13,342 nt of DNA, taken from assembly GCA_017557265.1 (NCBI GenBank), contig JAFZAM010000063.1, positions 1 through 13,342 on the forward strand, given 5' to 3'. A model generated the notes under the pieces. It made no database searches and was not told where the DNA came from. It saw only the letters and a program-made list of their open reading frames with translations. The translations under genes were made by a program, and so were the position numbers. Positions 1 to 5,828 of the stretch are shown piece after piece. Within the stretch, counting starts at the first letter, position 1; every line of letters begins with the position of its first letter. This DNA is from Oscillospiraceae bacterium (lineage in GTDB: Bacteria > Bacillota > Clostridia > Oscillospirales > Oscillospiraceae).

Positions 1-1
1 C

Positions 2-355
2 GCCGGCATCAACTGGACCAAGTGCAAGCTCGCCTGCGAGGGCAGCTACAAGGACTTCAACTACTCCGGCGACTACAATGAGATGGACCCCATCATGGAA
101 AACCCCATCGACGAGGAATTCACGCCGACCCAGCGCTTCCGCACTAAGGCCGAGAACGTCTACCACAACTTCATCCAGCACCAGACCTCGTGGAAATGCG
201 GCAACTGCCTGCAGTACTGCCCCGTGGGCAACTGGAAGGAGCGCTTCCACGACACGGGCATCTCGAGCGTCGACATCAACGAGTACATAGACGACTGTCC
301 CGACGTGGACATGGACACCTATAACGGATATTTCGGAAAGGGGGAAAAGAAATGA
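2..355 (+). CDS. C-terminal part of a double [4Fe-4S] cluster QueG/RdhA-like protein (partial, cut at left edge)
   Basis: The reading frame is open from the first bases of the window to TGA at 353-355, giving 117 residues of the C-terminal end; the start lies outside. Near residue 8 it has an N-W-T-K-C-K-L-A-C segment, at the place where the two downstream paralogs have K-V/D-N-A-C. Further on it has C-G-N-C-L-Q-Y-C-P-V-G-N-W, a C-x2-C-x3-C-P half motif for the second [4Fe-4S] cluster, followed by a D-T-G-I tail also shared with the paralogs (D-T-G-L). It is therefore the first visible member of a set of three related iron-sulfur proteins. Its tail is longer and more acidic than theirs, with about 30 residues after the D-T-G motif. 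The stop overlaps the start of the next gene in an ATGA tetranucleotide, which implies translational coupling. The substrate is unknown. Cytoplasmic redox function is inferred from family resemblance. Confidence 0.82.
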   Translation, partial: AGINWTKCKLACEGSYKDFNYSGDYNEMDPIMENPIDEEFTPTQRFRTKAENVYHNFIQHQTSWKCGNCLQYCPVGNWKERFHDTGISSVDINEYIDDCPDVDMDTYNGYFGKGEKK

Positions 356-1290
356 CCCGGACCGAAGCCGTCAAGCGCCGCGTCTGCGCGGGCTCCGACA
401 TGGACTACGCCGGTATATGCCCGTCGTCCGTGCTCGAGGGCGAGCCGCGCGGCCACAGACCCTCGGACCTCCTGCCGAACGCGAAGAGCATAGTCGTCTT
501 CGGGCGCCGTCTCATCTCCGGCTCCGTGCAGGCGAAGTTCCGCCAGATAGAGGACGGGACGAAGAACGTCTCGGGCTCGTATTCGGCGCATTCCTTCGTG
601 CTCTCGCTCAACCAGCTCTGCGCGAAGGAGACCTACGAGATAGCGCAGTATCTGGAAAACACCTTCGGCTGCTTCGCCATGCCGCTGACGAACAACGTCC
701 TGCAGGCCGTTCAGCCCGAGGGCAACTACGCGCCGTTTTTCGCCGACCCGTACAAGGCCGGCCTGCCGATAGACGTCTATAAGGCCGCCGTCGCAGCGGG
801 CATAGGCGAGATGGGCTGGAACCACAGGGTCGTGACCCCCGACTGCGGGCCGCGCGTGTACCTCTGCGCCATAGTCACGAGCCTCGAATTCGAGGATTAC
901 GACGCGCCGTATTCCGGGGAGCGCCTATGCGATCCGTCTAAGTGCGGCGTCTGCGCGAGGGTATGTCCCGTCGGCGCGCTCGACGCGGCCGAGGGCGAGG
1001 AAAAGCGCGTCGGCGAGATGTCCTGCACCGTCGGCAAGCTCGACGTGAACGCCTGCTCCGCCGCCTGCTTCGGCTTTCGCCGCGAGACGAATCCCATGAG
1101 CTCCGTCCTCGTCGAAAACGCGCACCCGACCGACGGAGAGCTCGCCGCGGCGCTCGAAAAGCAGTTCGCCGCGCCGGGCTTCCAGACGCTCGACCACCTG
1201 CCCATGTTCCACTGCGACCGCTGCATGATCTACTGCCCCGTCGGCGACTTCACGAAGAAGTACCGCGACACGGGCCTGACGGGAAAGTGA
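352..1290 (+). CDS. Double [4Fe-4S] cluster oxidoreductase, QueG / reductive-dehalogenase-like family
   Basis: The product is 312 residues. An N-terminal region with a G-x-R-P-S-D-L-L-P-N-A-K-S-I-V-V-F-G segment (34-51) and an A-G-I-G-E-M-G-W-N ... C-G-P-R-V segment (149-169) resembles the fold of epoxyqueuosine reductase and reductive dehalogenases, whose corrinoid-dependent catalysis is established for those families. Cysteines 193, 198, 201 and 205 form a C-x4-C-x2-C-x3-C-P motif. Cys235 (N-A-C) plus Cys288, 291 and 295 supply the second cluster. The usual QueG first motif is C-x2-C-x2-C-x3-C-P, so the x4 spacing is a deviation. The C-terminal HEAT-like extension of longer QueG proteins is absent. 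There is no signal peptide or membrane segment, so it should be cytoplasmic. The start overlaps the upstream stop and the next gene follows 10 nt after its stop. A true QueG is unlikely because three divergent copies lie side by side with no queuosine genes visible. Confidence 0.85.
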   Translation: MTRTEAVKRRVCAGSDMDYAGICPSSVLEGEPRGHRPSDLLPNAKSIVVFGRRLISGSVQAKFRQIEDGTKNVSGSYSAHSFVLSLNQLCAKETYEIAQYLENTFGCFAMPLTNNVLQAVQPEGNYAPFFADPYKAGLPIDVYKAAVAAGIGEMGWNHRVVTPDCGPRVYLCAIVTSLEFEDYDAPYSGERLCDPSKCGVCARVCPVGALDAAEGEEKRVGEMSCTVGKLDVNACSAACFGFRRETNPMSSVLVENAHPTDGELAAALEKQFAAPGFQTLDHLPMFHCDRCMIYCPVGDFTKKYRDTGLTGK

Positions 1291-1300
1291 GGCGGGGAAG

Positions 1301-1726
1301 ATGAAAAAGATCGTTTTGACCTCGGGCTTTCTGCCCGGCGGCGAGCTCCCCTATACGGGGCAGTATATCTATAAGGTCAAGGCCTTCCGCGAGGGCGCGC
1401 ACGGCCTCGGCCCCGGCTTCCCGCAGCCCGAGTTCCTCGAATACGACCTCGAGGGCTCCGGCGGGATAGAGGGCAAGCTCGAGAAGGTAAAGCCCGTGAG
1501 CGCGGCCAATCCTCTCGACTTCCGCATACACAAATACTATCTGCTCGAGCACGAGGTCTGGGTCAAGAACCTCGGCGAAGGCAGATACGTGACCGACTGG
1601 ACGACAGCCGAGTGCTGGGCGCTCGCCGAGGAGCGGACGTACGACGAGAGCGGCGCCGTTACGGCGACGCGAGAGCTCGGCTTCGCCATCATCCACAGCG
1701 ACCGCCGCGCCGGTATCGTCGTCTGA
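1301..1726 (+). CDS. Uncharacterised 141-residue soluble protein within the iron-sulfur operon
   Basis: I do not recognise this protein. It starts at an ATG behind a GGCGGGGA-type ribosome binding site, 10 nt after the upstream iron-sulfur gene, and ends 13 nt before the next one, so it is almost certainly cotranscribed with them. The product is rich in Gly, Tyr, Glu and aromatic residues. It contains a G-F-L-P-G-G-E-L-P-Y segment near the N-terminus, an aromatic L-E-H-E-V-W-V-K-N segment in the middle, and D-W-T-T-A-E-C-W around residues 99-106. It has a single cysteine, so it cannot hold a cysteine-ligated cluster by itself. There is no signal peptide or membrane helix. Its position between two paralogous reductase-like genes suggests an accessory or substrate-specific subunit; this is inference from context only. 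Confidence 0.75.
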   Translation: MKKIVLTSGFLPGGELPYTGQYIYKVKAFREGAHGLGPGFPQPEFLEYDLEGSGGIEGKLEKVKPVSAANPLDFRIHKYYLLEHEVWVKNLGEGRYVTDWTTAECWALAEERTYDESGAVTATRELGFAIIHSDRRAGIVV

Positions 1727-1739
1727 GAGGGGGAGAGCG

Positions 1740-2699
1740 ATGGACAGGCTTCAACTGACGAAAAACGTCAAGAACTATCTGTATTCCGAGTGCGGCATGG
1801 ACCTCGTCGGGATATGCCCGGCGGAGGCTCTCGCCGACGAGCCGGAGGGCCGCCGCCCGACGGACCTGCTCACCTGCGCGCGCTCGGTCATAGTTTTCGG
1901 CAGGAGGCTATTAAACGGCGCCGTGCAGGCGCAGTTTCGCCGCCTGGAGGACGGCGTCGCCTCCGCGGAGTCGATATACTCGACCTACGGGCTCGAGCTC
2001 GTCCCGAACTGGACGATGGCCGCGAGCACGTTCTACCTTGCAGACTACCTCGAGGACACCTTCGGCGCCGTGACGCAGCCGCTCGGCTGCGGACCCGAGA
2101 TGGGCACTCTGCCGAAAAATACGCCGCTTCCCATGTTCGCCGGCCCAAACAAGGACGGGCTGCTCCTCAATACGACCCGCGCCGCCATAGCCGCGGGCAT
2201 AGCCCAGCCCGGCTGGAACAACTTCCCCGTGACGAGGCAGTACGGCCCGCGCGTGCAGTTCGGCTGCCTGCTGACGGACCTCGAGCTCGAGTACGATGAG
2301 CCCGACCGCGGCCCGCGCCTCTGCGACCCGGAAAAGTGCCGTATCTGCTCCGACGTCTGCCCGATGCACGCGCTTCCCGCCAAGGGCGAGGGGGAGAGCA
2401 CGGTCTGGCGCGTCGCCGGGGAGGAGTACGAGGTCTCGAAGCATAAGGTCAACGCCTGCACCGTCGCGGCGCTCGGCCTGCGCGACGAGTTCGCGGGCAT
2501 ACGCAAGCGCGGCGACCTCGTCGAGGGCGACGATCCCACGGACGAAGACATAGCCGACGCGATGCGCCGCTTCAAAATATCCAACTGCAACCTCGACCAC
2601 TACCCGAAGAGCTGCTGCAGCCGCTGCCAGATATACTGCCCGATAGGCAACTGGCGGGAGACCTTCGGCGACACGGGTCTCTCTAAGGGCGCGAAATGA
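1740..2699 (+). CDS. Double [4Fe-4S] cluster oxidoreductase, QueG / reductive-dehalogenase-like family (second complete paralog)
   Basis: The product is 319 residues and is clearly paralogous to the protein encoded at 352-1290. Shared landmarks are the G-I-C-P segment (24-27), G-R-R-P-T-D-L-L (37-44), V-F-G-R-R-L-L-N-G-A-V-Q-A-Q-F (52-66), the P-G-W-N-N segment near 157-161 and Y-G-P-R-V (168-172). The first cluster motif is Cys195, 200, 203 and 207 (C-x4-C-x2-C-x3-C-P). The second uses Cys240 (V-N-A-C) with Cys293, 296 and 300. An extra cysteine at 292 directly precedes the final motif. Start choice rests on a GGGGGAGA ribosome binding site 5-12 nt upstream. Compared with its sister it has an insertion after the first cluster (about 213-232). 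It is cytoplasmic, and electron transfer or reductive chemistry is inferred from the family. Substrate and any corrinoid dependence are not visible in the sequence. Confidence 0.85.
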   Translation: MDRLQLTKNVKNYLYSECGMDLVGICPAEALADEPEGRRPTDLLTCARSVIVFGRRLLNGAVQAQFRRLEDGVASAESIYSTYGLELVPNWTMAASTFYLADYLEDTFGAVTQPLGCGPEMGTLPKNTPLPMFAGPNKDGLLLNTTRAAIAAGIAQPGWNNFPVTRQYGPRVQFGCLLTDLELEYDEPDRGPRLCDPEKCRICSDVCPMHALPAKGEGESTVWRVAGEEYEVSKHKVNACTVAALGLRDEFAGIRKRGDLVEGDDPTDEDIADAMRRFKISNCNLDHYPKSCCSRCQIYCPIGNWRETFGDTGLSKGAK

Positions 2700-2713
2700 G
2701 CCGCCAAGCGGCT
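2699..2713 (+). other. Small intergenic hairpin
   Basis: A perfect 6-bp stem (AGCCGC / GCGGCT, 3-nt loop CAA) begins at the last base of the iron-sulfur gene's stop codon and ends 5 nt before the GGAGG of the next gene. There is no U tract, so it is not an intrinsic terminator. It could tune relative expression or mRNA ends between the two genes. Confidence 0.4.
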
Positions 2714-2730
2714 ACTACGGAGGCGATACC

Positions 2731-3252
2731 ATGAAATGGACGATACTGCTCGCCCTGTGCGCGGCGGCGCTTCTCGCGCTTTTCGCGCTCGCGGGCTGCA
2801 CCGCGAAGCCGGACGGTCCCGCGCCTTCTGCAGGCAGGGGCGAAAAGCTCGTCGGGACGGACGTGAAGCTCAACGACGTCACGGAGTTTTACTATACCTA
2901 CTCGACCTCGACCGACCCGCCGCATTATCAGCGCTACAGGTTCTACACCGAGGACGGCAGGCGCTTTTTCTTCCATGAAAAGCGCGAGGGCGACCACTGG
3001 CCGCTGACCGAGGACGACGCGACCGTCTCCGGCACGGTCGAGCTGACCGACGCCGAGTGGGAGGCGTTCTTCAAATGCCTCGAGGGCGGCACGGTCAAAA
3101 AACGCGAGGAAAACCTCGATTCCGGCGGCGCCGGCCCGTGGCTCTATCTCTACTGGAACGGCGACAAGTCGAAGTATCAAGAGTTCACCTTCGAGTCCTA
3201 CGGCGCGCGGTGCGACTTTGAGGAGCTCTGCGAAGGGCTCGCCTCGCGCTGA
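2731..3252 (+). CDS. Small predicted lipoprotein, function unknown
   Basis: The product is 173 residues with a classical lipoprotein signal peptide: Lys2, a long Ala/Leu hydrophobic core, and a lipobox L-A-G-C with Cys23 as the predicted lipidation site. After a short P/G/S-rich linker the mature domain runs from about residue 40 to the end. It is rich in aromatic and acidic residues, with a Y-Y-T-Y-S-T-S-T-D segment, a L-T-D-A-E-W-E-A-F-F segment and W-L-Y-L-Y-W-N-G-D. This pattern recurs in uncharacterised clostridial secreted proteins, but I cannot name the family. GGAGG lies at 2719-2723, seven nt before the ATG. It is 31 nt downstream of the iron-sulfur gene and is followed by the first terminator of the region, so it is probably the last gene of that operon. 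It should be anchored on the outer face of the cytoplasmic membrane. Confidence 0.82.
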   Translation: MKWTILLALCAAALLALFALAGCTAKPDGPAPSAGRGEKLVGTDVKLNDVTEFYYTYSTSTDPPHYQRYRFYTEDGRRFFFHEKREGDHWPLTEDDATVSGTVELTDAEWEAFFKCLEGGTVKKREENLDSGGAGPWLYLYWNGDKSKYQEFTFESYGARCDFEELCEGLASR

Positions 3253-3289
3253 ACGGTCACGCGCCGAATACCCTCACGCTGAAAAAAAT

Positions 3290-3325
3290 CTTCCGGACGG
3301 CCTTTTACCGCCCGGAAGTTTTTTT
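3290..3325 (+). terminator. Intrinsic terminator after the iron-sulfur/lipoprotein operon
   Basis: The stem is CTTCCGG paired with CCGGAAG, with further GG/CC pairing inside, followed by a run of seven T at 3319-3325. An A-run at 3282-3288 on the other side could let it work weakly on the minus strand too. It lies 37 nt after the lipoprotein stop and just upstream of the next promoter. Confidence 0.85.
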
Positions 3326-3335
3326 GCGCCCGGAC

Positions 3336-3364
3336 TTGACTTCGCCCGCCTTCGTGAGTATAAT
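3336..3364 (+). promoter_or_regulatory. Sigma-A promoter of the AbrB-ABC-GNAT operon
   Basis: The -35 is TTGACT (3336-3341), the spacer is 17 bp, and the -10 is a perfect TATAAT (3359-3364). It is about 44 nt upstream of the AbrB-type start codon. It is one of the two best consensus promoters in the window, so the operon would be strongly expressed unless repressed. Confidence 0.85.
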
Positions 3365-3377
3365 TTGTTATACAAAT
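3363..3377 (+). promoter_or_regulatory. Inverted repeat overlapping -10 and start site (candidate operator)
   Basis: ATTTGT and ACAAAT form a perfect 6-bp inverted repeat with TAT between. The left arm overlaps the last two bases of the -10 and the rest covers the expected transcription start, a position where a bound protein would block initiation. The most economical candidate ligand is the AbrB-type protein encoded first in the operon (autoregulation), but this is inference. Confidence 0.6.
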
Positions 3378-3407
3378 CATACTTTTCACACACAAGGAGG
3401 GCCGCTT

Positions 3408-3617
3408 ATGAACGGACCCGCAGGCAAATACGCATGGACAGCGACGGTCGGGGAGAAGGGACAGATCGTCATCCCCAAGCAGGCGCGCGAGCTCTTCGGC
3501 ATAAAGCCGGGCGACACGCTCATCATCCTCGCCGATGAAAAACAGGGCATCGCCATCCCGCCGATGGCGAGCTTCGGGGAGTTTTACGAGAGAGCTTTCG
3601 GAGGCGGGGGAAAATGA
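3408..3617 (+). CDS. AbrB/MazE/SpoVT-family DNA-binding protein
   Basis: The product is 69 residues, the usual size for a single swapped-hairpin AbrB domain. The domain fills most of the protein, with T-V-G-E-K-G-Q-I-V-I-P-K-Q-A-R-E-L-F-G-I-K-P-G-D-T-L near residues 13-38, which is the family hallmark. The start is set by AAGGAGG at 3394-3400, seven nt before the ATG; an upstream in-frame ATG at 3324 lies before the promoter and is not used. The stop overlaps the ATG of the ABC ATPase (ATGA). AbrB-type proteins bind AT-rich DNA as dimers or tetramers, and here it probably regulates its own transporter operon through the inverted repeat at 3363-3377. In related exporter operons this first position is often held by a GntR-type repressor instead. 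A MazE-like antitoxin role is less likely because no toxin gene follows. Confidence 0.85.
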   Translation: MNGPAGKYAWTATVGEKGQIVIPKQARELFGIKPGDTLIILADEKQGIAIPPMASFGEFYERAFGGGGK

Positions 3618-4336
3618 GTCTGGCTGAAGTTCGCTCTCTTTGCAAGAGCTATCCGGGCTTCGAGCTGCGGGACGTCTCCTTCGACCTCGAGCCCGGCCGC
3701 ATAACCGGTTTCATCGGCCGCAACGGCGCGGGCAAGACGACGACGATAAAATGCATGCTCAATCTCGTCCGTCCGTCCTCGGGCGGGGTGTCGTATTTCG
3801 GCATGCCGCTCGTCGGGAACGAGGACGCGATAAAGCCGCGCATAGGCTACTCGACCGGCGCGGTCAACTACTATCCGCAAAAGAAGATACGCGACATCGT
3901 CGCCGTCACGCGGACGTTTTTCCCCAACTGGGACGAGGCGGCCTACCGCGAGTATCTGGAGATCTTTGCCATCGACGAGAACAAGCGCCCGCGCGAGCTC
4001 TCCGAGGGCATGAAGGTCAAGTTCAACCTCCTGCTCGCGCTCTCGCACCGCGCCGAGATACTCATTCTCGACGAGCCGACGAGCGGGCTCGACCCGTTTT
4101 CCCGCGAGGAGCTCATCGAGGACTTTAAGCGCCTGCGCGACCGCGGCGCCGCGATACTCTTCTCGACGCACATCATCTCCGACGTCGAAAAATGCGCCGA
4201 CGATATAGCCTACATAAGCAAAGGCCGGCTCGCCGCGGCTCTGCCGAGGGAGGACTTCCGCGCCAGCTTCGGCTCCGAGGGTGAGACCCTCGAGGAGACG
4301 GTCATACGCATGGAAAGGAGCGCTGCGAATGCTTAA
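3614..4336 (+). CDS. ABC transporter ATP-binding protein (YtrB/PmtA-like exporter type)
   Basis: The product is 240 residues, a standalone nucleotide-binding subunit. Visible motifs are Walker A G-R-N-G-A-G-K-T (35-42), signature L-S-E-G-M (129-133), Walker B I-L-I-L-D-E-P (149-155), the D-loop S-G-L-D (157-160) and the switch histidine in S-T-H-I-I (184-188). The expected Q-loop glutamine or glutamate after I-G-Y (77-79) is replaced by S-T-G-A, which is unusual. It energises the permease encoded immediately downstream, with which it overlaps by 8 nt. Together they form a minimal ABC-2 exporter. Systems of this architecture handle antimicrobial peptides, phenol-soluble modulins or cell-wall-active compounds in other Firmicutes, but the cargo here cannot be read from sequence. 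It is peripheral to the inner face of the membrane. Confidence 0.93.
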   Translation: MSLAEVRSLCKSYPGFELRDVSFDLEPGRITGFIGRNGAGKTTTIKCMLNLVRPSSGGVSYFGMPLVGNEDAIKPRIGYSTGAVNYYPQKKIRDIVAVTRTFFPNWDEAAYREYLEIFAIDENKRPRELSEGMKVKFNLLLALSHRAEILILDEPTSGLDPFSREELIEDFKRLRDRGAAILFSTHIISDVEKCADDIAYISKGRLAAALPREDFRASFGSEGETLEETVIRMERSAANA

Positions 4337-4985
4337 GCTGCTGCTCGCCAAGGAAATGAAGCTGACGGCCTCCGCGCTGTCGTATCTTTTCATCGCGCTC
4401 GCCCTTCTGGCCTTCTGCCCGGGATACCCCATACTGCTCGGGGCGTTCTTCGTCTGCCTCGGCATCTTCCAGACCTTCCGCTCGGCGCGCGAGGCGAACG
4501 ATATCGTCTATTCCGCGCTGCTGCCGGTCCCCAAGTCCTCCGTCGTGCGCGGAAAGTATATCTTCTGCGTCCTCATAGAGCTCTGCGGCTTCGCCGTGAG
4601 CGCGATAGCGACGGTCGTGCGCATGACGGCGCTAGCCGACGCGCCGGCCTACCGAGCCAACGCCCTCATGAACGCCAATCCCGCGTTTCTCGGCTTCATG
4701 CTGCTCATCTTCGGCCTCTTCAACGCGATATTCGTCCGCGGCTTCTTCAAGACCGCGCGCGAATTTACGAAGCCGTTTATCGGCTTTCTCGCAGCGACGT
4801 TCGTGACGGTCTTCGTCGCCGAGGCGCTGCACCACGTCCCCGGCCTAGAGGCCGTGAACGCCTTCGGCTTCGAGCATATCGGCCTGCAGCTCGCGATCCT
4901 CGCGGGCGGCGCCGCGCTGTTTGTCCTGCTGACGCTCCTCTCGGAGCGGAGCGCGATGCGTCGCTTCGAGGCGCTCGACCTCTGA
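4329..4985 (+). CDS. ABC-2 type permease (PmtB/PmtD-like, ABC2_membrane_5 style)
   Basis: The product is 218 residues when started at the ATG at 4329, which has GGAAAGGAG at 4312-4320 in front. A longer frame open from 4281 would overlap the ATPase much further and lacks a ribosome binding site, so I reject it. The N-terminus M-L-K-L-L-L-A-K-E-M-K-L is the usual cytoplasmic start of this permease class, and L-P-V-P-K-S-S-V-V-R-G-K-Y-I (near 65-78) is its typical cytoplasmic loop. I count six hydrophobic segments: roughly 14-28, 32-48, 77-97, 118-140, 147-165 and 185-205. The ATPase overlaps its start by 8 nt, so the two should be made in stoichiometric amounts. It would form the transmembrane part of an exporter, probably as a homodimer since no second permease is present. 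Confidence 0.88.
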   Translation: MLKLLLAKEMKLTASALSYLFIALALLAFCPGYPILLGAFFVCLGIFQTFRSAREANDIVYSALLPVPKSSVVRGKYIFCVLIELCGFAVSAIATVVRMTALADAPAYRANALMNANPAFLGFMLLIFGLFNAIFVRGFFKTAREFTKPFIGFLAATFVTVFVAEALHHVPGLEAVNAFGFEHIGLQLAILAGGAALFVLLTLLSERSAMRRFEALDL

Positions 4986-5002
4986 CCGGAAGGAGGGACC
5001 GC

Positions 5003-5530
5003 ATGGAGATCACTCTCAAAAAGATAGACGGATCCTCGCCCGAGCTGCCCGCCGTGCTCGAGCTCTATGAGAGCGCCTTCCCGGCAAACGAGCGCCGCGA
5101 GCCGGAAGAGATAATAGGCGGGGAGAACGGAGCGGGGGAGCTCCTCGCGGTGATGAGCGGCGGAGCGCTCTGCGGCATGCTCGCCGTCCTGACCTATCGG
5201 GATATCACCCATATCCTCTATTTCGCCGTCATGCCCGAGCGGAGGAATTCCGGCATAGGCGCGGCCGCGCTGGAGGCCCTTCGCGAGCGCTATCCCGGCC
5301 GGCGCATCATAGCCGACCTCGAGCGGCCGGAGCCCGGGACGCCGAACAGAGAGCAGCGCCTGCGCCGCCTCGCGTTCTACGAGCGGTGCGGATATTATCC
5401 GACCGAGGTAAAATACAGATGGCGCGGCGAGGACTACGTCATAGTCGCCTCCGGCGGCGCGATAACGGAGCGGGAGTTCGGCGGATTCTGGCGGCATTTC
5501 CACCCGGAGCGGAGAAAGGAAATAGAATAA
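5003..5530 (+). CDS. GNAT-family N-acetyltransferase
   Basis: The product is 175 residues, typical of a single GNAT domain. Motif A is visible as Y-F-A-V-M-P-E-R-R-N-S-G-I-G-A-A-A-L (73-90). It fits the R/Q-x-x-G-x-G/A acetyl-CoA pyrophosphate loop. Motif B follows as R-R-L-A-F-Y-E-R-C-G-Y-Y-P-T (121-134). These families transfer an acetyl group from acetyl-CoA to an amine on a small molecule or protein. The start has GGAAGGAGGG 6-15 nt upstream, and the gene lies 17 nt after the permease, so it belongs to the same operon. A GNAT next to an exporter could modify the exported compound or confer resistance to it; this is inference. No terminator is evident directly after the stop. Confidence 0.88.
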   Translation: MEITLKKIDGSSPELPAVLELYESAFPANERREPEEIIGGENGAGELLAVMSGGALCGMLAVLTYRDITHILYFAVMPERRNSGIGAAALEALRERYPGRRIIADLERPEPGTPNREQRLRRLAFYERCGYYPTEVKYRWRGEDYVIVASGGAITEREFGGFWRHFHPERRKEIE

Positions 5531-5697
5531 TTATTCGTTATAACGCTAAATATCCGCATATCGTGAATGAACGCTGACCCGCTCGAGCGCCGCTCTCCGC
5601 GCCAGCAAAAAACGGCGGGAAAAAGCGCAAAACAAAGAAAACAGCCCGAAAAACGGCGAATTTGGGCATTCTGACGGCTATATAAATGAAAAAAGAC
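5531..5697. other. A-rich intergenic stretch, no gene seen
   Basis: This stretch separates the GNAT stop from the next promoter. It contains two 10-bp self-complementary sites, CGTTATAACG at 5536-5545 and CGCTCGAGCG at 5580-5589, and two copies of AAAAACGGCG (5608-5617 and 5649-5658). No convincing terminator hairpin with a U tract, small gene or RNA gene was seen. The upstream operon may therefore partly read through. Confidence 0.4.
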
Positions 5698-5726
5698 TTG
5701 CATTTTCAAGCAAATAGAGATATATT
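5698..5726 (+). promoter_or_regulatory. Promoter of the abundant-lipoprotein gene
   Basis: The -35 is TTGCAT (5698-5703), the spacer is 17 bp and the -10 is TATATT (5721-5726), which puts the start site near 5732-5734. The sequence upstream is rich in A, including a run of A at 5689-5694 that may act as an UP-like element. The AGACTTGC block around the -35 recurs in the promoter region of the next lipoprotein gene. Confidence 0.75.
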
Positions 5727-5737
5727 GAATTAGCCTT

Positions 5738-5800
5738 GCGGATACGATCCGCGTCGGAATACATATTCCGGGCAGAAAAAGAGGAACGCGAGACCGTTCC
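5738..5800 (+). promoter_or_regulatory. Three tandem perfect hairpins in the 5' leader
   Basis: Three perfect 6-bp stems follow one another: GCGGAT/ATCCGC (5738-5752, 3-nt loop), CGGAAT/ATTCCG (5755-5770, 4-nt loop) and GGAACG/CGTTCC (5783-5800, 6-nt loop). The first begins only about five bases from the predicted mRNA 5' end, a position where stem-loops are known to protect mRNAs from 5'-dependent decay. The third is followed six bases later by a run of six U and then the AGGAGG site, so a weak attenuator is also possible. CGGAA of hairpin 2 could alternatively pair with UUCCG of hairpin 3. Confidence 0.6.
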
Positions 5801-5828
5801 GCATCATTTTTTAGGAGGAAAATCAAAA

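Noticed and set aside
352..1290. Naming this gene queG
   Set aside because: Three divergent paralogs, a different first cluster spacing and missing C-terminal extension argue against orthology to epoxyqueuosine reductase.
3324..3407. Upstream in-frame ATG for the AbrB-type gene
   Set aside because: It lies before the promoter and cannot be transcribed from it. The ATG at 3408 has AAGGAGG in front and starts at the domain.
5536..5589. Palindromes CGTTATAACG and CGCTCGAGCG after the GNAT gene
   Set aside because: They are short, without a U tract or promoter context. They were not called as terminator or operator.
5608..5658. AAAAACGGCG twice, 41 bp apart, as a possible repeat array
   Set aside because: There are only two 10-bp copies with unrelated sequence between, so no array or CRISPR.
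5736..5828. Upstream in-frame ATG for the lipoprotein gene
   Set aside because: It would place an unlikely charged extension before the signal peptide and has no ribosome binding site. The leader is instead structured RNA.
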